Assembly (NCBI GenBank): GCA_964035545.1
Contig: OZ037766.1
Span: forward strand, 22,845,767 to 22,909,766
DNA: 64,000 nucleotides
Source of the DNA: Bugula neritina
Lineage: Eukaryota; Bryozoa; Gymnolaemata; Cheilostomatida; Bugulidae
Direction: 5' to 3'
In this document: positions 38,264-51,857 of the stretch, in pieces
Numbering within the stretch: position 1 is the first letter of the stretch
How the letters are laid out: every line of letters begins with the position of its first letter
Notes under the pieces: model-generated
Seen by the model: only the letters and a program-made list of their open reading frames with translations
The model's database searches: none
What the model was told of the DNA's origin: nothing
Translations under genes and position numbers: made by a program

Positions 38264-41200
38264 CTGAAACAGTAAATGTTTTGAAATTGTTTTATTGAAA
38301 GACTTTTGACACTTAGTATTTTTAGATAATTAGAAAAATTGAAATTTACCCAATCCATGAAAACACATGCATCAGAAAAGCAATTTCATGATGTGGGGGG
38401 AGGGGAGACTTATAATTTAGGCTTGAATGTTACTTTGATGATACCTTTAGGGTATTTTTATTTTTCAGTATTGCAGGATCTAGTTCAACAGCATACGTAG
38501 AAGTTAGAAGCGTTGAGTCTCAAGCTTAGAAGTACCAGGTAGCAGGGTACCATAATATCCACATATTAAACTCAAATGATGATACTATCATTACAATGAT
38601 GTCCATTACAATACCATAACGCGGGCCCTTTTTTATAATAAATGATTTTGATAATTAATAGTGAGAAAACAATGAGTAATCCGAATAAGTTTCAGGGTAA
38701 GACAAGTAGGTTACCTGGACATCACTCTGAAGAGAGCTAGACTGAAGCTGGGCTGTCTTGTGTTTGGCGTTGAGTAATGTAGCCTGGGAATGAAAATGTT
38801 GAGGACGAGAGGCCAACGACCCTTTCCATGTTCCAGTCTCCCGAGCCACTTTGATGATATCACTGGGCTCAGTGTAAGCAGGTTTAAAGACCACCCCTGC
38901 AGATGACACAACTCCTTATAGCTAAATATACAGCTCGGCCAAGATGCAAAGCCCGCAATTTATTCCCTAATAGAAAAACGGATACCTAGCGTTGCTCTTA
39001 TTATATCATTATCTTTTGATAAAGCTACACAAAATATAATTTTAAAGTTCTAATAAAAACAGTTACAAAGGCAATTGCATACATTTAAATAATGCATTTT
39101 TATTGCTTATTATTACATAGTTATGAAAAACATTTGGCAATCACTAAAATGAATCACTATTTTGGTAAAACTGCAAAATTTCAACCCAAAAAGTCACTCC
39201 AATCATGTGCTTGAGAAAATATTTTTTGGAAAAATTTTATAATAAACAAATTGTGCTACGTGGTACCTGGTGTGACTGATTTGGCTAGTGATTCATCATC
39301 ACAAATTGGCGCTCCAGTAGGAACAGGCGAGAGCTGACTCGTCGAATCAAAAAATGACTCATGGGAGGCAGATCTGATAAGTGGCATTGCTTCCTTCTCA
39401 TCTACAAGAATTCAGAGACTCCAGAAAGTGATGACATGCTGTTTGTTCAGCAGAAGATAGGTCGACACACAGTGAGGGTTGGGGTAATTGCAATTAATCT
39501 CAACCCTGCATACAGTGAGAACTCAGTTCAGCAACTTACCGTGTTCTTGCTCTAACAAATCTGAGCAAGATCCTGTAGCACCTCTGATGTCTATGTCAGT
39601 TAGAGAAAGTGTAGCTTTCAATTTTTTGAAATTTGTTTGAGACGGCCTGGTCAAGTGCCCGATATCACTGTCAGTTATAGCTGGATCTTCATATTTCTCT
39701 GTAACCAAGAAAATACATTCAATTGTTTCAGTGAACCAATGAATAGGCTTAGGCATCCCAACCACCATTGTAAATTAATCTAATATCAAGAAATCTATTG
39801 AATTAGAAACTAACAGCAAACATAACCGGTCTATTGAGACTAATTTTACCATCACCCAAAACAAATTGGTTAGCCAACAATTTAGAATCTTCAGAATTAC
39901 ATAACATCACATGACATGAGTAAATATAGCCACATGACTAATACCATATACCACAGAGAGTAATTACTCCATTAGCTAAGCATGCTTTGAAAAATAGAAG
40001 CTGACTGAGCAGAAGTCATTTTCAGGACTCAAACTTACCAAATCCGGGAGTGGTGTTTAACCACTTTTCTACATAATCTAAATAATCACACCCAAAACAC
40101 TACATATCAGAAATGCACATCATAACAGAAACAGTTACACAACAAATGGAGAGCACAAGCATAGCATGTTGGGCACTACAGATTTGAAAAACTATTTTAT
40201 AATTGCAGGTAAAATATTTTGTAAACTTGCAATGCATGTAATAAGAATACCCTGTTCCTAAGGAAGCTAATAGAATTGTAAATGTGTCTAAAATTATAGA
40301 CAATTCTTAAGGTTTCAATACAGTAAACAAAACTCATCCAGGCAATTATTGCCAAAACTTTGAGCAAATGTTGAAAACACATAATGAGAGACTGAAAAGT
40401 AAGCCGTCGTATCAACAGAATCTGATGACTATCACAATTTTAAGCAGCATAACAAATTCAGGTATATTTTCATTTTCATCTCCAACTCGTTGATTTAAAC
40501 TAATTATTTATAGAAGGCAAAACAATGAGTATCCGATATAACCTGCTAAAATGTTCAGCTATTTCTCAAGCAATTCTATTGATTGTTTTTACAGCAAAAT
40601 ACAAATAAAATTTGACTGCTACAGCCACACAAAATATTGTCCCAATTTCACTTGTGATGTGACATCAAGTAAGGCAGTAGCACTAAATCAGAGTGCAATG
40701 ATGGAGTGGAAGCAGAGGCTAGTGTAGAAGCATATGTGCGACAAAAAAGCGCTGCACTATAATAGTACATTTGAAATCTTTATCAAGTTTTATATATTAT
40801 GCTTGACCGAGTAAAAATAAACTAACTTTTCTTGCTACTACTTTTGGCACTGTGGTGTCTGCCCCTGTGGAAGAAAGACTTCCATCTAGAAGGAGATTTC
40901 TCTCTGTTGGTGGTGGGAGTCAGAGGAGATGTGGCAGCACTCATCTTACTCAGTTCACTGGTGGCACTCGCATAACTATCTCTGGTATACGATACGTTGC
41001 TTCTTCTATAAGACAAAACCTCCAATATAATACATGAATTACAGTCAGTGCAGTAAGAAAAGCAAAATAGTTCAAAACGCCTGAGAATTTTCAAGTAAGT
41101 TAATCTTATCTGGCAAGTTTATTAAAACACAATTAATCAAAACTCAAATTGAAAGTTGGTCCAACATTTGAAGATTTAAGCTAGGTCTGCATCAAAAACT

Positions 41201-44200
41201 TTTAAAATAAACTGACCTAATTCAATTATAGTAATAGGTGAACCACTTATGTAGGCAACTAAACACTTAGGAAAAATGACAATACAAATATTACAGAGTG
41301 ACTTGGTATTGCTAGCAAGGATAAACAAGACCTGTCGGAGAAGTTGATGACGGTATGAAAGACAGGCACAATATCCTGTTCCCCGACATCTGGAGTGACT
41401 GCGCTACCAGACAGTGCTGGCTCGGTGTGCCTGTAGGCTGCACTGTGGGCAGACAAATCATTCATCATCATTTGCTGTGCCTCTACCAAAGAGAGGAGTC
41501 TAGTGGAAGGGCTGAAGAGAGGCATAGAGCTGAGGCTATCTGTCCCTTTACCAGCTGCAACAGCACACACAGCTATACTAAATTGAAAAAATATACCAAC
41601 AGTACCACTAAATACGAGAAATAATCTGGTACACATTTAGATTGCCTGTAGCGACTATAAACGTACAGCATATTGAGATGAAGTGATGTAAAACTAGACA
41701 TGTATAAAATAAACAACATGAAAAGCAACATACTAATACTAATGCGACATTAAACTACTTAAGATCACATTACAACAGAGCATATGTTCTGAACAGAAAA
41801 CTAACAAAGTTCTTACAGTTATGATTTTGTAACCATGGGACACGTATCCTTCTAAATACAACTACAACACCATCATAGACAGTGTGACATGCAATATAAA
41901 ATGGCGCACTATATCTAGTACGAGTATATTACTCAAAAATATACATATTATTATGTTCAAGACCTTCTAACCCACTATACAGCTATAATAATAATACACA
42001 GGTTTTGTAGCATACATCACATGTATAGGGACAGATAGCATTACATACCATCAGTGCTAGATGAACTGCCAGCCACATTGAACACACTGTGATAATTTGT
42101 GATCATTGCTTCCACTACAGTGGCCTGTACACTGATTGTATGCAACATCTCAGGTGGAGATAATCTCCCATTCTCCATCGCATCAGATCTAAATATTATT
42201 TTATTTTATTTACAAAAAACTTTTTAATAAATTACATATGTGACCTGGCACCACAAAACAAGGGATGTATATAAAATGTTGGATACCTAGTTATTACTAT
42301 GGAGTGATAGAGCAGACATTTTTGAACATTTTGCACTTTATTTGAAGTCTCTAGCATAAATAGAACTCGAGATATCAGTATTTAAAAACCTTAACGTTTT
42401 TAGAATTTCTAAATTACTGTTTCGAGAAAATCGCGTTTAAAGTTGGCAACTCTAGAATAAGTTGAGAATTATTTGTTTACAATTTACAAGCCTTAGCAAC
42501 GGGTCTTTGTATAATAGGAATAGTGACAAATTTGGTATCAAAATAATTGTGAAAGTTTGGGCTTTCTGTTAAACTAAATTTCATGCTGCCTCAACATAAA
42601 ATTAGGTCAAATATGGCCGCCAAACTTTTTGTCTAATTTATTTGTCAATTTGCTTTTTACTTTGTTTAATGGTTGAAAGGTTTAACAATTCCAGCAAAGA
42701 AGATGTTTCAGCAAGTTTGTGTGTTGAGATATTTAAATTAGGTATCAAAGTCAGCAGAAAATCATATAAAACAAAATGGCAGCTGCTTCCTCTTATACAT
42801 TGAATACCTCCCTTTCCTCTAATATATTCTGTAATATATCAAACTGCAGCTATTGAGCTGTGCTGTTTCATAATTATTGCTCTATGAGTAGAACACTTAT
42901 GAGAAAATTATTTGACTATTATGAGATCATGCGAGGTTCATTCATAAATATCTTTATAATCTCTAACAGCAACTAAATTTAGCAATTGATTTGGCTGAGA
43001 TATTGAAAATATTATAAACATAAAATCAGCTATTAGAACTTTTGAGTTTTATTAGGCATTAATATTCACATTTAAAACATCAAATACATTATTTTAAAAA
43101 CCAATTAAATGCAGTAAAAAATCCAGCCTGGATACAACCATTATGCTTGAATTAACTCTTATCAAGAAAAGAAAATTAGATAGCTTCTACGGTTTTTGCA
43201 GAGAAGGCACTTATCATCTTTCTACTTTCTTGGTCTTCGTAATATGAGTTTACGGAGTATGGACACATAACATCATGTGTGTGGCAAAAGCTTCATCACT
43301 ATCATCAGTTGATTTTCTAGCAATTATAGATGCTGCTACTTGACCTCCATCCTGCAAATCTACCCACTTATTGTCTATTCCAGAGCTGAAAGTACAATGT
43401 TGACTTTTTTTAAATAACAAAAGGAAACGGTAGCTTGATTAGAAATTATACCCAGTTATATTATAAAAATTTAGTTGGCTAAACACTCTTGTAGTACTAT
43501 TATGGCAGTAGTTAATTGTGATCCTGCATTTCATCAACGTTTAAATTTATTGAATTAAACAGAACAATTTAAATTAAAAAAATGCTTGATAATTTTCAAG
43601 CACATCATTAAAAGACTGCAAACCTTTTTATAAATGAAATAAGCAGAAGCCATAACCTTGCAAGCAAAAATTCGGAGTGTCTACATTAGAAGTATTAGAT
43701 TGATAGGTAGTAGAGTTGTGTAGGTATAAGTCTTCACTCTAATGCCCTCACAAGTGCACTTTCTAAAATGTACAGAATATCGGATTATTCTATATTAACA
43801 TAGTATTATCAGTAAAATTACACATTATGCACTTGAATATCTAGCATATTTGCAATTGGCAATTTTGAAGCAATGTCTTTAGATAACTATTAACCACTCA
43901 GGCATTTAATTGAGTAAAAAAGCTAGCTAAGTGCAACTGAATCTATTAGAGACATTTACTATAAAATCAATTTGAATTCAATGAATTACTTTAAAATATG
44001 AATAAATTTTTGCTCATCTTATAATAAAATTAAAAAGTTTAGACTATTTATGCATTCAGTTAGTGTTACTACTCACTAAATAAGACTAAAAGTAACTTAC
44101 TGAAAAACTAAGTCAGTCAACTATAGAATCATCATGAACTCGCATTAATATTTCATCATTATAATCATTTACATTTAGTCACATTTATCATTTCAATTTG

Positions 44201-47200
44201 GTTATAGGTGATGCTTTTATCAATATAAATATGATTATCAATTGAGTTTTGATAGTAACACTAACTGTAAGCCTGCATAATGTGATAAAGATTTTATCAT
44301 TATATTTTAAATCAAACTTTGAGCTAAATTAAAAATCACAAAAGGAACCGGTAGTTTGACTAGTACTAGTAGGCCTAATGTTAATACTAATAGTAATAGT
44401 AATCAGTAACTGTATTGACAAAATCTAAGACAGAGGCTAAAAGTTACTAAGAGTAAGAGTAAGTCTAATGTAAATTGAAATATCAACTATAGAATAAATC
44501 AATAAATATAATACTATCAGTATGAGTATCAAGTTTTAATAGCAAAGGCAAAACTCAGAGTCAGACCCAAATACTAATACAGTAATACTAATAACTATAA
44601 GTAATAAGTAATAGTAATACTAATAGTAATAGTAATAGTGAATTTATAATTATTAATTACTTATACTTATACAGTTATAGTTATACTTATACTTATAGTT
44701 ATACTATTAGTATTAATATTAATGAGTTACATTTGGTTTTACTACCAAATACCAGTATCAGTAAATCATGAATAATAGTCATTATGATTATCATTATGAG
44801 TAACCGTACCTCAAACTGTGAGTCATAGTGAAAGTCATTTAAATAGTTACTAGTAGTAGTATAGAATAGAATAGACTAAGACATACTCCTACTCCTAGTC
44901 ACTAGGCTAGTGATAGTATAAATATTATTAAATTGATAACTACAAATAATCCTGGCAACAATTCTAAGTTAGTAGCGTAAATGATTGTTTTGAGTATAAT
45001 TACCTGTATTGTTGTGGTTTTCAAGCTCGAACGCTAAAGATAAAGATTAAGTTCAGCATTTATCACCAAAGGGCAAAACAGCTCAGTAACTTAAAAGCTA
45101 ACTTTGGATGGAACACGATGAAAAACTAAAACTAGCCTTCGATTTTAAATATGATGCTTCTGACAGTACGAAGAAAGAGGTGTAAGCTAAATTCATTTGA
45201 TAAAAAATAAATTTGCAAGACCTCATGTTATTAAAGTGACTAAAATTGTCTTCTTTCTTTAATCGATAACTTCGCAATTTTTTCATCATTTAAAAAATTG
45301 AAAGCCTTAGTTACCAACTTTAAACGCAATTTTAGAGCTGAAGGAATCATCAAATGCTTACGAAAGTATGATTTTTGAAATCCCTATATTTCTTTGCATT
45401 AGAAAAGTCTAAAATCTAAAAATCGGAAATTAATTTCAAATTTAAGTATTTCCAAATTAAACCTTCATTTACTACACTTAATAAACGCCGCCACATCCCC
45501 GGTTTTGTCGCGACTGGTCACATATGCATGCTAATATCAATGGTGTTAGGTAAGCATACCTAAAGTAGATATTGTATTTTTACAAAGGCTATAAGAGTGG
45601 CAAAGTGATGCAAGTTATATCAACAGTAAACATGTATGCTTTCCTAACTTCCACAGCCAGAAATACCTCATTAAGTTTGGTGACCACACAATGGCCAAGT
45701 TCTTAGAGTTCATCCCGGTTTTATCTTCATGTAAAGACATCTTGTAAAGATGGGCGAAGAGATACTTGGCCGTCCTGTAGTGAGGTGGAGGAAGGCGAGC
45801 TATGGAACTTTGCAGCTGCAGGAGTCGTTCTTCCCCTTTCAACTCGACACATTTCTGCAAACAGAATTGTATTCAATAAAATGATAGAATAAACGTTACA
45901 ATCTGTATGAGTCATTTTACTTAATTTAGCACACACTCGGAATCTTTAGTCTTCAGCTATTTTTCACAATTTAGCTGCTAATGTATATAGGAATTTGCCC
46001 AAAACCAATAAAATATCAATAAATACAACTAAAAAACCAAGGCTCTTTTTAATTTTGTTTGATTTCCTATGTTTTTTCCTAATTATTCAGTTTATTTGAA
46101 TTTTCGGACTGTCATAAAAAACCATAACGGTCTGCAAATCCAAATTAGTTTGGATTTGCTGTATTTAGTTGAACCTTGATACTACAAATAGCCTTTTAGG
46201 AGGACTAGATGACTCACGCAGAAGGAATCATACAGCTGATAGGTTATCAAGGGGTTTGGAAGCTCCCGGAAGTACATCTTCAAAACAGAAGTTACTGTGT
46301 GCAAGTCTGACAGGCCTTCATCATCCAGAACATCTACTGTCCCCTCATCAAATCTCGCTCTACATTTATTTGTCTTACAAATAGACTTGTGCACAGCAAT
46401 GTAATAACATGAGTATTATATAATATAACATAACATAATATAATAAAGTAATAACATGAGTATTATATAATATAACATAATATAATAAAGTAATAATATG
46501 AGCCAAGCGTGCTTCATGAGAGAATTAATCATTACCATGCAAAGTATTACAAATAATTAAAACCATGTTTACAAAAATAAAATACTCATAATATATGTGT
46601 CGGAAATTATTGTAAACAAAATCTTCACTTAACATGAGAGAAAATATTACATAGAAATATCGATGTACAATTGAATGCATAACATAGATGATTACCTAAG
46701 AAATTGAACATGGGACGCAACTCCTGAAAGCCTGTATATTCCATCAATCATTCCATGTAGTTCAACCACTTGACAACACAAAAATAATACTTGTGGCACT
46801 GAAAAATAAAACATATCAGATTGCAAGTAAATGTCAGCAAATCAATTGTTTACTAAATTACTAATATGATCAATAATGAGTCATTGATTTAGCTAAAAGT
46901 AAGTCACTGATTTACGTAGGAGTGAGTGACTGGTTCAGTTAGTAATGAGTCACTAGTTTAGTCAAGAGTGAGTATGTCCTTACCGCTAAGATGGTAGTTA
47001 GATAGATGTTCCCCCAAATCACAGCCAAACACTCGCTCTTTCACGATTCCATTTCTCTTCAGAGATGTCCTGTTTGGCCTTGAGGTGAAAAACATTCTAA
47101 GGAATGTGATGACTTTTCCTCTTCTTAGTAAAACTACAACGAGTAAGTAGACAGTGGAGTGACTCCCCATCTATGCTTGAAAGAGATGCTTTCTTAACTA

Positions 47201-50200
47201 TTAAGATTAAATTATTTCGGTCTTAAAAAAGGTTAAAAATACAGGAAAAATTATATTTAAATGTTGGTGTGTCTTAAAAGAATTATCTCAATTATGGGGT
47301 TTCTAATTTTGTCCCAATAGCACACAGATTTTCACAAATATTGAGCTATTTATCACTTTAGGGACAAAATAAATAAACAGTTTACCACGAGAAAGTGCAT
47401 TTGACCTCTGTCACCAATTATAAAATATTCATAGCAGCAATATTTGGGAAGCAGTTAAAAATGCAGAATAACTGTGGTGATTAGCTACAAAATTAAATTG
47501 ATTAAAACTCAGTTTTGAAAATTTAAAGCCGTTAAAGTTACATACACACATTTGAGTCTCAATAGTCTATGTTGTCATAACATGGTTTTGCAAAGTCACC
47601 AAGTTCAACTTGAAATAGATATAAAATTTATATTAGCCACTTTTACCCAGCAAACCACCAAAGTTATTTTGCAAGACTCACATAACATTGATAGCTTACA
47701 AGTAAAACATGCAAATATATGGTTAGAGTATTATACTGATAGGCTAGAACATAACTTAAGGAAATAGCAACACATACAGATTTAAAATAAAATAAGAAAC
47801 TATTTCTAAAATTGAATGAACATTTACTTACCAGGATATGCAATGTACAAGTTTGTTGAGATGATGAGCTAAGCTATGCCTCGTATTATATACTTTAGGT
47901 GATAGTTTTGAGTGTGCAAATCAATAAAAATTATGACAGTATTTACTATTTATTATATTATACTGTTGACATATTAAACACACGTTAATCAATAACTAAT
48001 GCTGGTATATCCTTACCTGCAAGGAGTGTGTAAGCCCAGTGGTATTAGTTGACTTACTAACTATGCGCCATCAACAATAACTCACACAAGTTTATAGTCA
48101 CCATCCCTGTGAGAAACCCCTGATGGAAAGGGTTTTTGTTAAATCGAGCCAAGGACTTAATCAGATGAGGCACAGGAGCAATTATGACTGGATGCTCTTC
48201 CTAACATCACAAATGGCCTTTGTCAGGCTCGAACCCATAACTCAGTGTTTACTAGGCATACGCTCTAACCCCTAGACCAACAATAGAGTATTTATTACCT
48301 GGTTTAGTAGCGTCAGTTGCATCTCCCGGCCTGTGCACTCCTGTTCCACCTATCAGCTCCACACATTCACTCGGGAAGAAGCCAACCTGCAGAACAAAAA
48401 TTAACTGCAGATATTCTCTCCATGGCCATTTCATCTTAGTTAATGTGATTATTAGTCTAGTTTATAAACTGAGACAACAAAATAATACAACAATACTCCT
48501 TCCGTGTCTCACTAAGCTGCGGCCCCAAAACTTCAATTAGCGAGATATTAGAATACCAGATTCAACTCATGGATCTGTTAAATACGGCCATTTTGTCCCT
48601 ATGAACACATACATAAGCCAGAAAACGGGGACCAAGCCCTTCTCGTGACCTATAGAATTTCTTTAGAAATGGAACTATAAAATATAGAGGGAGCACTATA
48701 TTTAAATACAAGTAGCAAGTGGTGTACCTCAAACTTTTTCTTTCCTCTCCACCAGGTAGATTCCTGGGGACTCGGTTTATCTATCACAGACACCATATCA
48801 CCGACCTACATAAACAGAGTATTATCATTTAAACACAATAATAAAACACTAATTAGAAGGAAGCAAATAACTCTAAATATTAGGTATATTATTTCACAAC
48901 AAGAGTTAGCAGCCTCGAGTTTAAAAAACAAATAGATCAACGTCATTCTTATTATCAAAAATTAAATTTTTGATAGATAACAACGCAACATTTTATAAGT
49001 CTTCACATTTGTAAAAGTGCAACAACATATTTTCGTTGCCTTACAAATAATGTTGTGCAAGTATACGAGTATACAGTTTGCAAAGAGCAAATAACTTCTA
49101 AGATACTTAAATAGATCGGCTAGTATGGAGTAAATAGTATAGTAAAGATGTATATTCAGCTATTATCCACTTACATCCAACGACAGCTCATCTGAGGCCT
49201 GGCTGCTGTAAGACTTTATAGCCCGAGCTGCAGCTATGGCAGGTATGTTTATAGCGGCACTATCATCAGCAAATACCAACCGGTTGCCTTTGTTATCAAC
49301 CTAAGCATGTAACAAAGAGGTTATGGTGATTATGAGTGCTAACAACCATCATAATAAAATAACCAGCTTTTTATTAAATGTTTATTGTGTTGTTATCCAT
49401 TATTTATTAACAGGAGTTATGGGGAACTTGCTCTCACTAGACTAGGATTTAACAACTACATCAGAAGAAAGGCATGGCTACTACTGTTACATTGCCAAAT
49501 GCAATTCAATAGTTAACCAATTACACACGTCCCTTCATAGATTTAAATTTCAAACTTTTCAGAAGATAAATATTGGAAGTAGAAAATACTTTTAATATGT
49601 GATTGGAAAGTACACAAATGAAGCTAACACTTGCCTCAAAGAAATGTAGCACCGTGCCACAGTGGAATGTGCTTGACTTGGCCAAGAGAGAGAATCTGTT
49701 GAAGTATGACACAACTGTACTCTGCATTTCCTGTATAACAGATATTATAATGTTTTACACCACAACATAATATAACCAATGATGTTATTACAAATATTAT
49801 TACATATTATTATATTGAGAAAGTAACTCCTAAAAACTACCAAACAGTCAACAGTTATTTATTAGTGTGCTGCATATATGCACTGTTGGTGTGTTCACGG
49901 GCGTGTGTACATATGTATATGCATATATATTGTATGTGTGTGTAAGTATATATATTATATAGATAAACTCACATCAATGCTTGAAGGCACCAGCTGCTGC
50001 AAGTCAGCAAGTTGACTGATGCTCCTGTCAAACACACAAGAGTGAAGCTGCTTATCAAGTGTCATAAGGTGCTCATATGTCCTGTGTACAACCCACACCT
50101 TGCCATTCACCTCCACAGTTATGTTATAGAGGTCGGAGTTGTCCTCACTTTCATTGTCTACCTTCGCCTACAGTAACCACAGTGGGTATTACGATATGCA

Positions 50201-51264
50201 TTGTGTACGCTACAGCAGTGTGGTGCACACTACGGCACTGTGGGGCTCACTAAGTAAGCGTAAATTAAGCTTTTAGTAAATTTGGTAGACACCAATGCTG
50301 TAAGGGTATAAAGTGCATTTGGACCATATCCTGCGAATATTAAAGTTGCTGAGAAGTCATGGGGAGTAGATAAATAGCCAAGTCATGAGAATAAAAAGTC
50401 AAGTGCAAGAAAATTTAATTCAACTTGGAAGTCTTTGATGGTAATAGTTATATTTTATGTTATCAACATAAATATATATAATAAATTGACTAAATTTAAT
50501 AAAAATTAGTTACAAATATTTGACAGGCTTAACAGAAATAATCAATCTATTTGCTTCAATTTTAAATCAATACACTGTGGATACAGTCTGTAAGAACACT
50601 TCACATTAAAAGGTTTATGAACTGCAGTTGGTTGCCATTAAAAGCTATAAAACCATTGCATATAGCCAAACAAAGTGCAGAAGACAAGTGAATTAACATA
50701 AGTTTTAAATACTGCAGTCAACACTGGTCACACCCAGCAGATACTAGAATAAGTGTAGGTACAACATCTGCATTTGTGTTATTATTTACCTGTATACAGT
50801 CAAATTCTACATGTTCATAGTGGAAGTGTGCAAGGTGCTTGAACCTGTGATGGGAGATAACTCCATCTCTACAACAATCATAATGTACATAGCACTCATG
50901 ACTTGTAGCTGTATATTATAACTATTTAATATACTATAACTACTCACTATACTATAATTATTCCCTATACCATAACTACTCACTTTAGTATAACTACTCA
51001 CTATACTATAACTACTCACTATACTATAACTACTCACTTTAGTATAACTACTCACTATACTATAGCTACTCACTATGATCCATAGTAAACTTACTACAGT
51101 CTACAATGTAACTACTTTATACAGTGTAACTACTTACTATACTATTTTATTTTATTTTATTTTGCAACTGAAAGCATCAATACAATAACTCACTTCTTAA
51201 AATCTTTGGAATGACCAAATTCTAACTTCTCAATAGTCGGTCTTCTTTTTATTGAAGGGAAGGA
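36167..51264 (-). CDS. ARHGAP32: PX-SH3-RhoGAP protein, ARHGAP32/33 (CdGAPr) family; 5' start not secured
   Basis: Nineteen exons join in frame: 51194-51264, 50790-50868, 49973-50167, 49635-49730, 49175-49300, 48728-48805, 48299-48386, 46984-47118, 46696-46798, 46218-46359, 45667-45854, 42049-42188, 41332-41554, 40827-41005, 40039-40077, 39540-39698, 39267-39401, 38715-38896, 36167-38263 (1484 aa seen). In order: HLAHFHYEHVEFDCIQ and a PX-like domain (VWVVHRTYEHLMTLDKQL), an SH3 (VGDMVSVID, WWRGKKKFEVGFFPSECVEL), and a RhoGAP (VFGCDLGEHL, arginine finger in DGIYRLSG, YFRELPNPLITYQLY, NLAIVWSPNL). These match ARHGAP32 and ARHGAP33 closely, including the post-GAP SLVEAQQ and FHTVINF blocks. The tail of about 700 aa is disordered and Ser/Pro/Gln-rich. 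Expected role: GTPase activation for Rho/Rac/Cdc42 at membranes and cytoskeleton. One intron uses a GC donor. The gene precedes the vertebrate 32/33 split by inference, so the symbol is approximate. Confidence 0.92.
43250..43386 (-). other. Unassigned 44-codon open stretch inside the inverted-repeat element
   Basis: After a TTTCAG acceptor-like site, the minus strand reads SGIDNKWVDLQDGGQ followed by VAASIIARKSTDDSDEAFA and ends at TAA (43250-43252). The composition looks protein-like, unlike the AT-rich surroundings. It is not part of the RhoGAP reading frame. It could be a transposase remnant or an alternative terminal exon; I do not recognise it. Confidence 0.3.
44380..44890. repeat. 6-bp-periodic degenerate repeat tract
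   Basis: Runs of tagtaa, tacttat, agttat and tattag words at six-base spacing over about 500 bp, with partial self-complementarity (ACTAATAGTAATAGT-like). It lies inside the inverted-repeat element. Confidence 0.6.
46430..46505. repeat. Direct duplication of an AT-rich unit
   Basis: aataaagtaataacatgag and tattatataatataacata words occur twice in tandem with small differences, in the intron right of the exon at 46218-46359. Probably slippage-derived. Confidence 0.6.
48079..48283 (-). mobile_element. tRNA-derived SINE, copy 2 (in ARHGAP32/33 intron)
   Basis: Reverse-oriented copy of the 719-930 element. On the minus strand it begins ttggtctaggggttagagcg (A box), then gggttcgagcc (B box), then the same body down to gatggtgactataaactt. 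It stops only 15 bp from an exon boundary at 48299, close to the donor of the SH3-encoding exon. Confidence 0.8.
50915..51125. repeat. 18-bp tandem repeat (actataactactcac type)
   Basis: The block tactcactatactataac recurs about ten times with variants (actttagtataac). An open frame on the minus strand, SSYSIVSSYTKV repeated, is a by-product of the repeat and not a gene. It lies in an ARHGAP32/33 intron. Confidence 0.85.
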
Positions 51265-51857
51265 CTAAAAAAGCATAAACAATTTTATAATATAAATCTT
51301 CTGGTGAGATGAAATTTCTAAACAAGCCTTGTAAAAATGCATTGAGAAATTTGATATATAAGTTTGTGGTAAGCTATGCACCACTATGTACACCTTTCCA
51401 ACAACATAAATTAGGCCCAAACCAATAATAGAATTTATTTGGTTAACATCTCTTCAGCTTTGTGACTTTTGATACATTGCTTTGAACATTAAAATACCCA
51501 ATAGTTTTTACTAGATAATCATTTTGTATCCATCAAGATAAAACTAGAAATGTCTTAAAATTTCAACATAATAAAAATAAAGATATTTTCTTTACAAATT
51601 TTGAATAAAATGAAGATAATATAAAACATTGAGGAAAAACTACTTGCAGGATATATTATTTTACATGAGGATAGTTGATGAAACCATTAGGTATAAATTA
51701 ATTTCTCCACTTGCAAATGACAATAAATCTGAAAAATGTGATAAAGGGTTAATTTGAAACTCTCAAATATAGGATGCAACAGTTATTAGTTGATATGTTA
51801 CAAATACTTCTTTTCAATTTTAGAATTTACATTAAAATACTACATAGTTGAGAGTAA

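Larger units (their letters stand above)
42235..45526. mobile_element. Putative 3.3 kb DNA transposon with about 220-bp terminal inverted repeats
   Basis: The left end catatgtgacc...ccacaaaacaagggatgt (42235-42268) pairs with the complement of 45493-45526 with about 28 of 34 matches. Further in, gcgtttaaagttggcaact at 42433-42451 pairs with the complement of 45309-45327. The inner block lies 198 bp from the left end and 199 bp from the right end, so the arms are collinear over about 220 bp. No target-site duplication is clear and no intact transposase was found, so it is probably non-autonomous or degraded. Confidence 0.65.
42189..45666 (-). other. Largest ARHGAP32/33 intron
   Basis: A 3.5 kb intron splits the RhoGAP domain just after NLAIVWSPNLMR. 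Almost all of it is filled by the inverted-repeat element 42235-45526 (listed separately), which contains a degenerate 6-bp-periodic tract. Confidence 0.8.

Noticed and set aside
50807-51073. Minus-strand ORF made of SSYSIVSSYTKV repeats
   Set aside because: It is a translation of the 18-bp tandem repeat and starts beyond the real exon boundary at 50790-50868.
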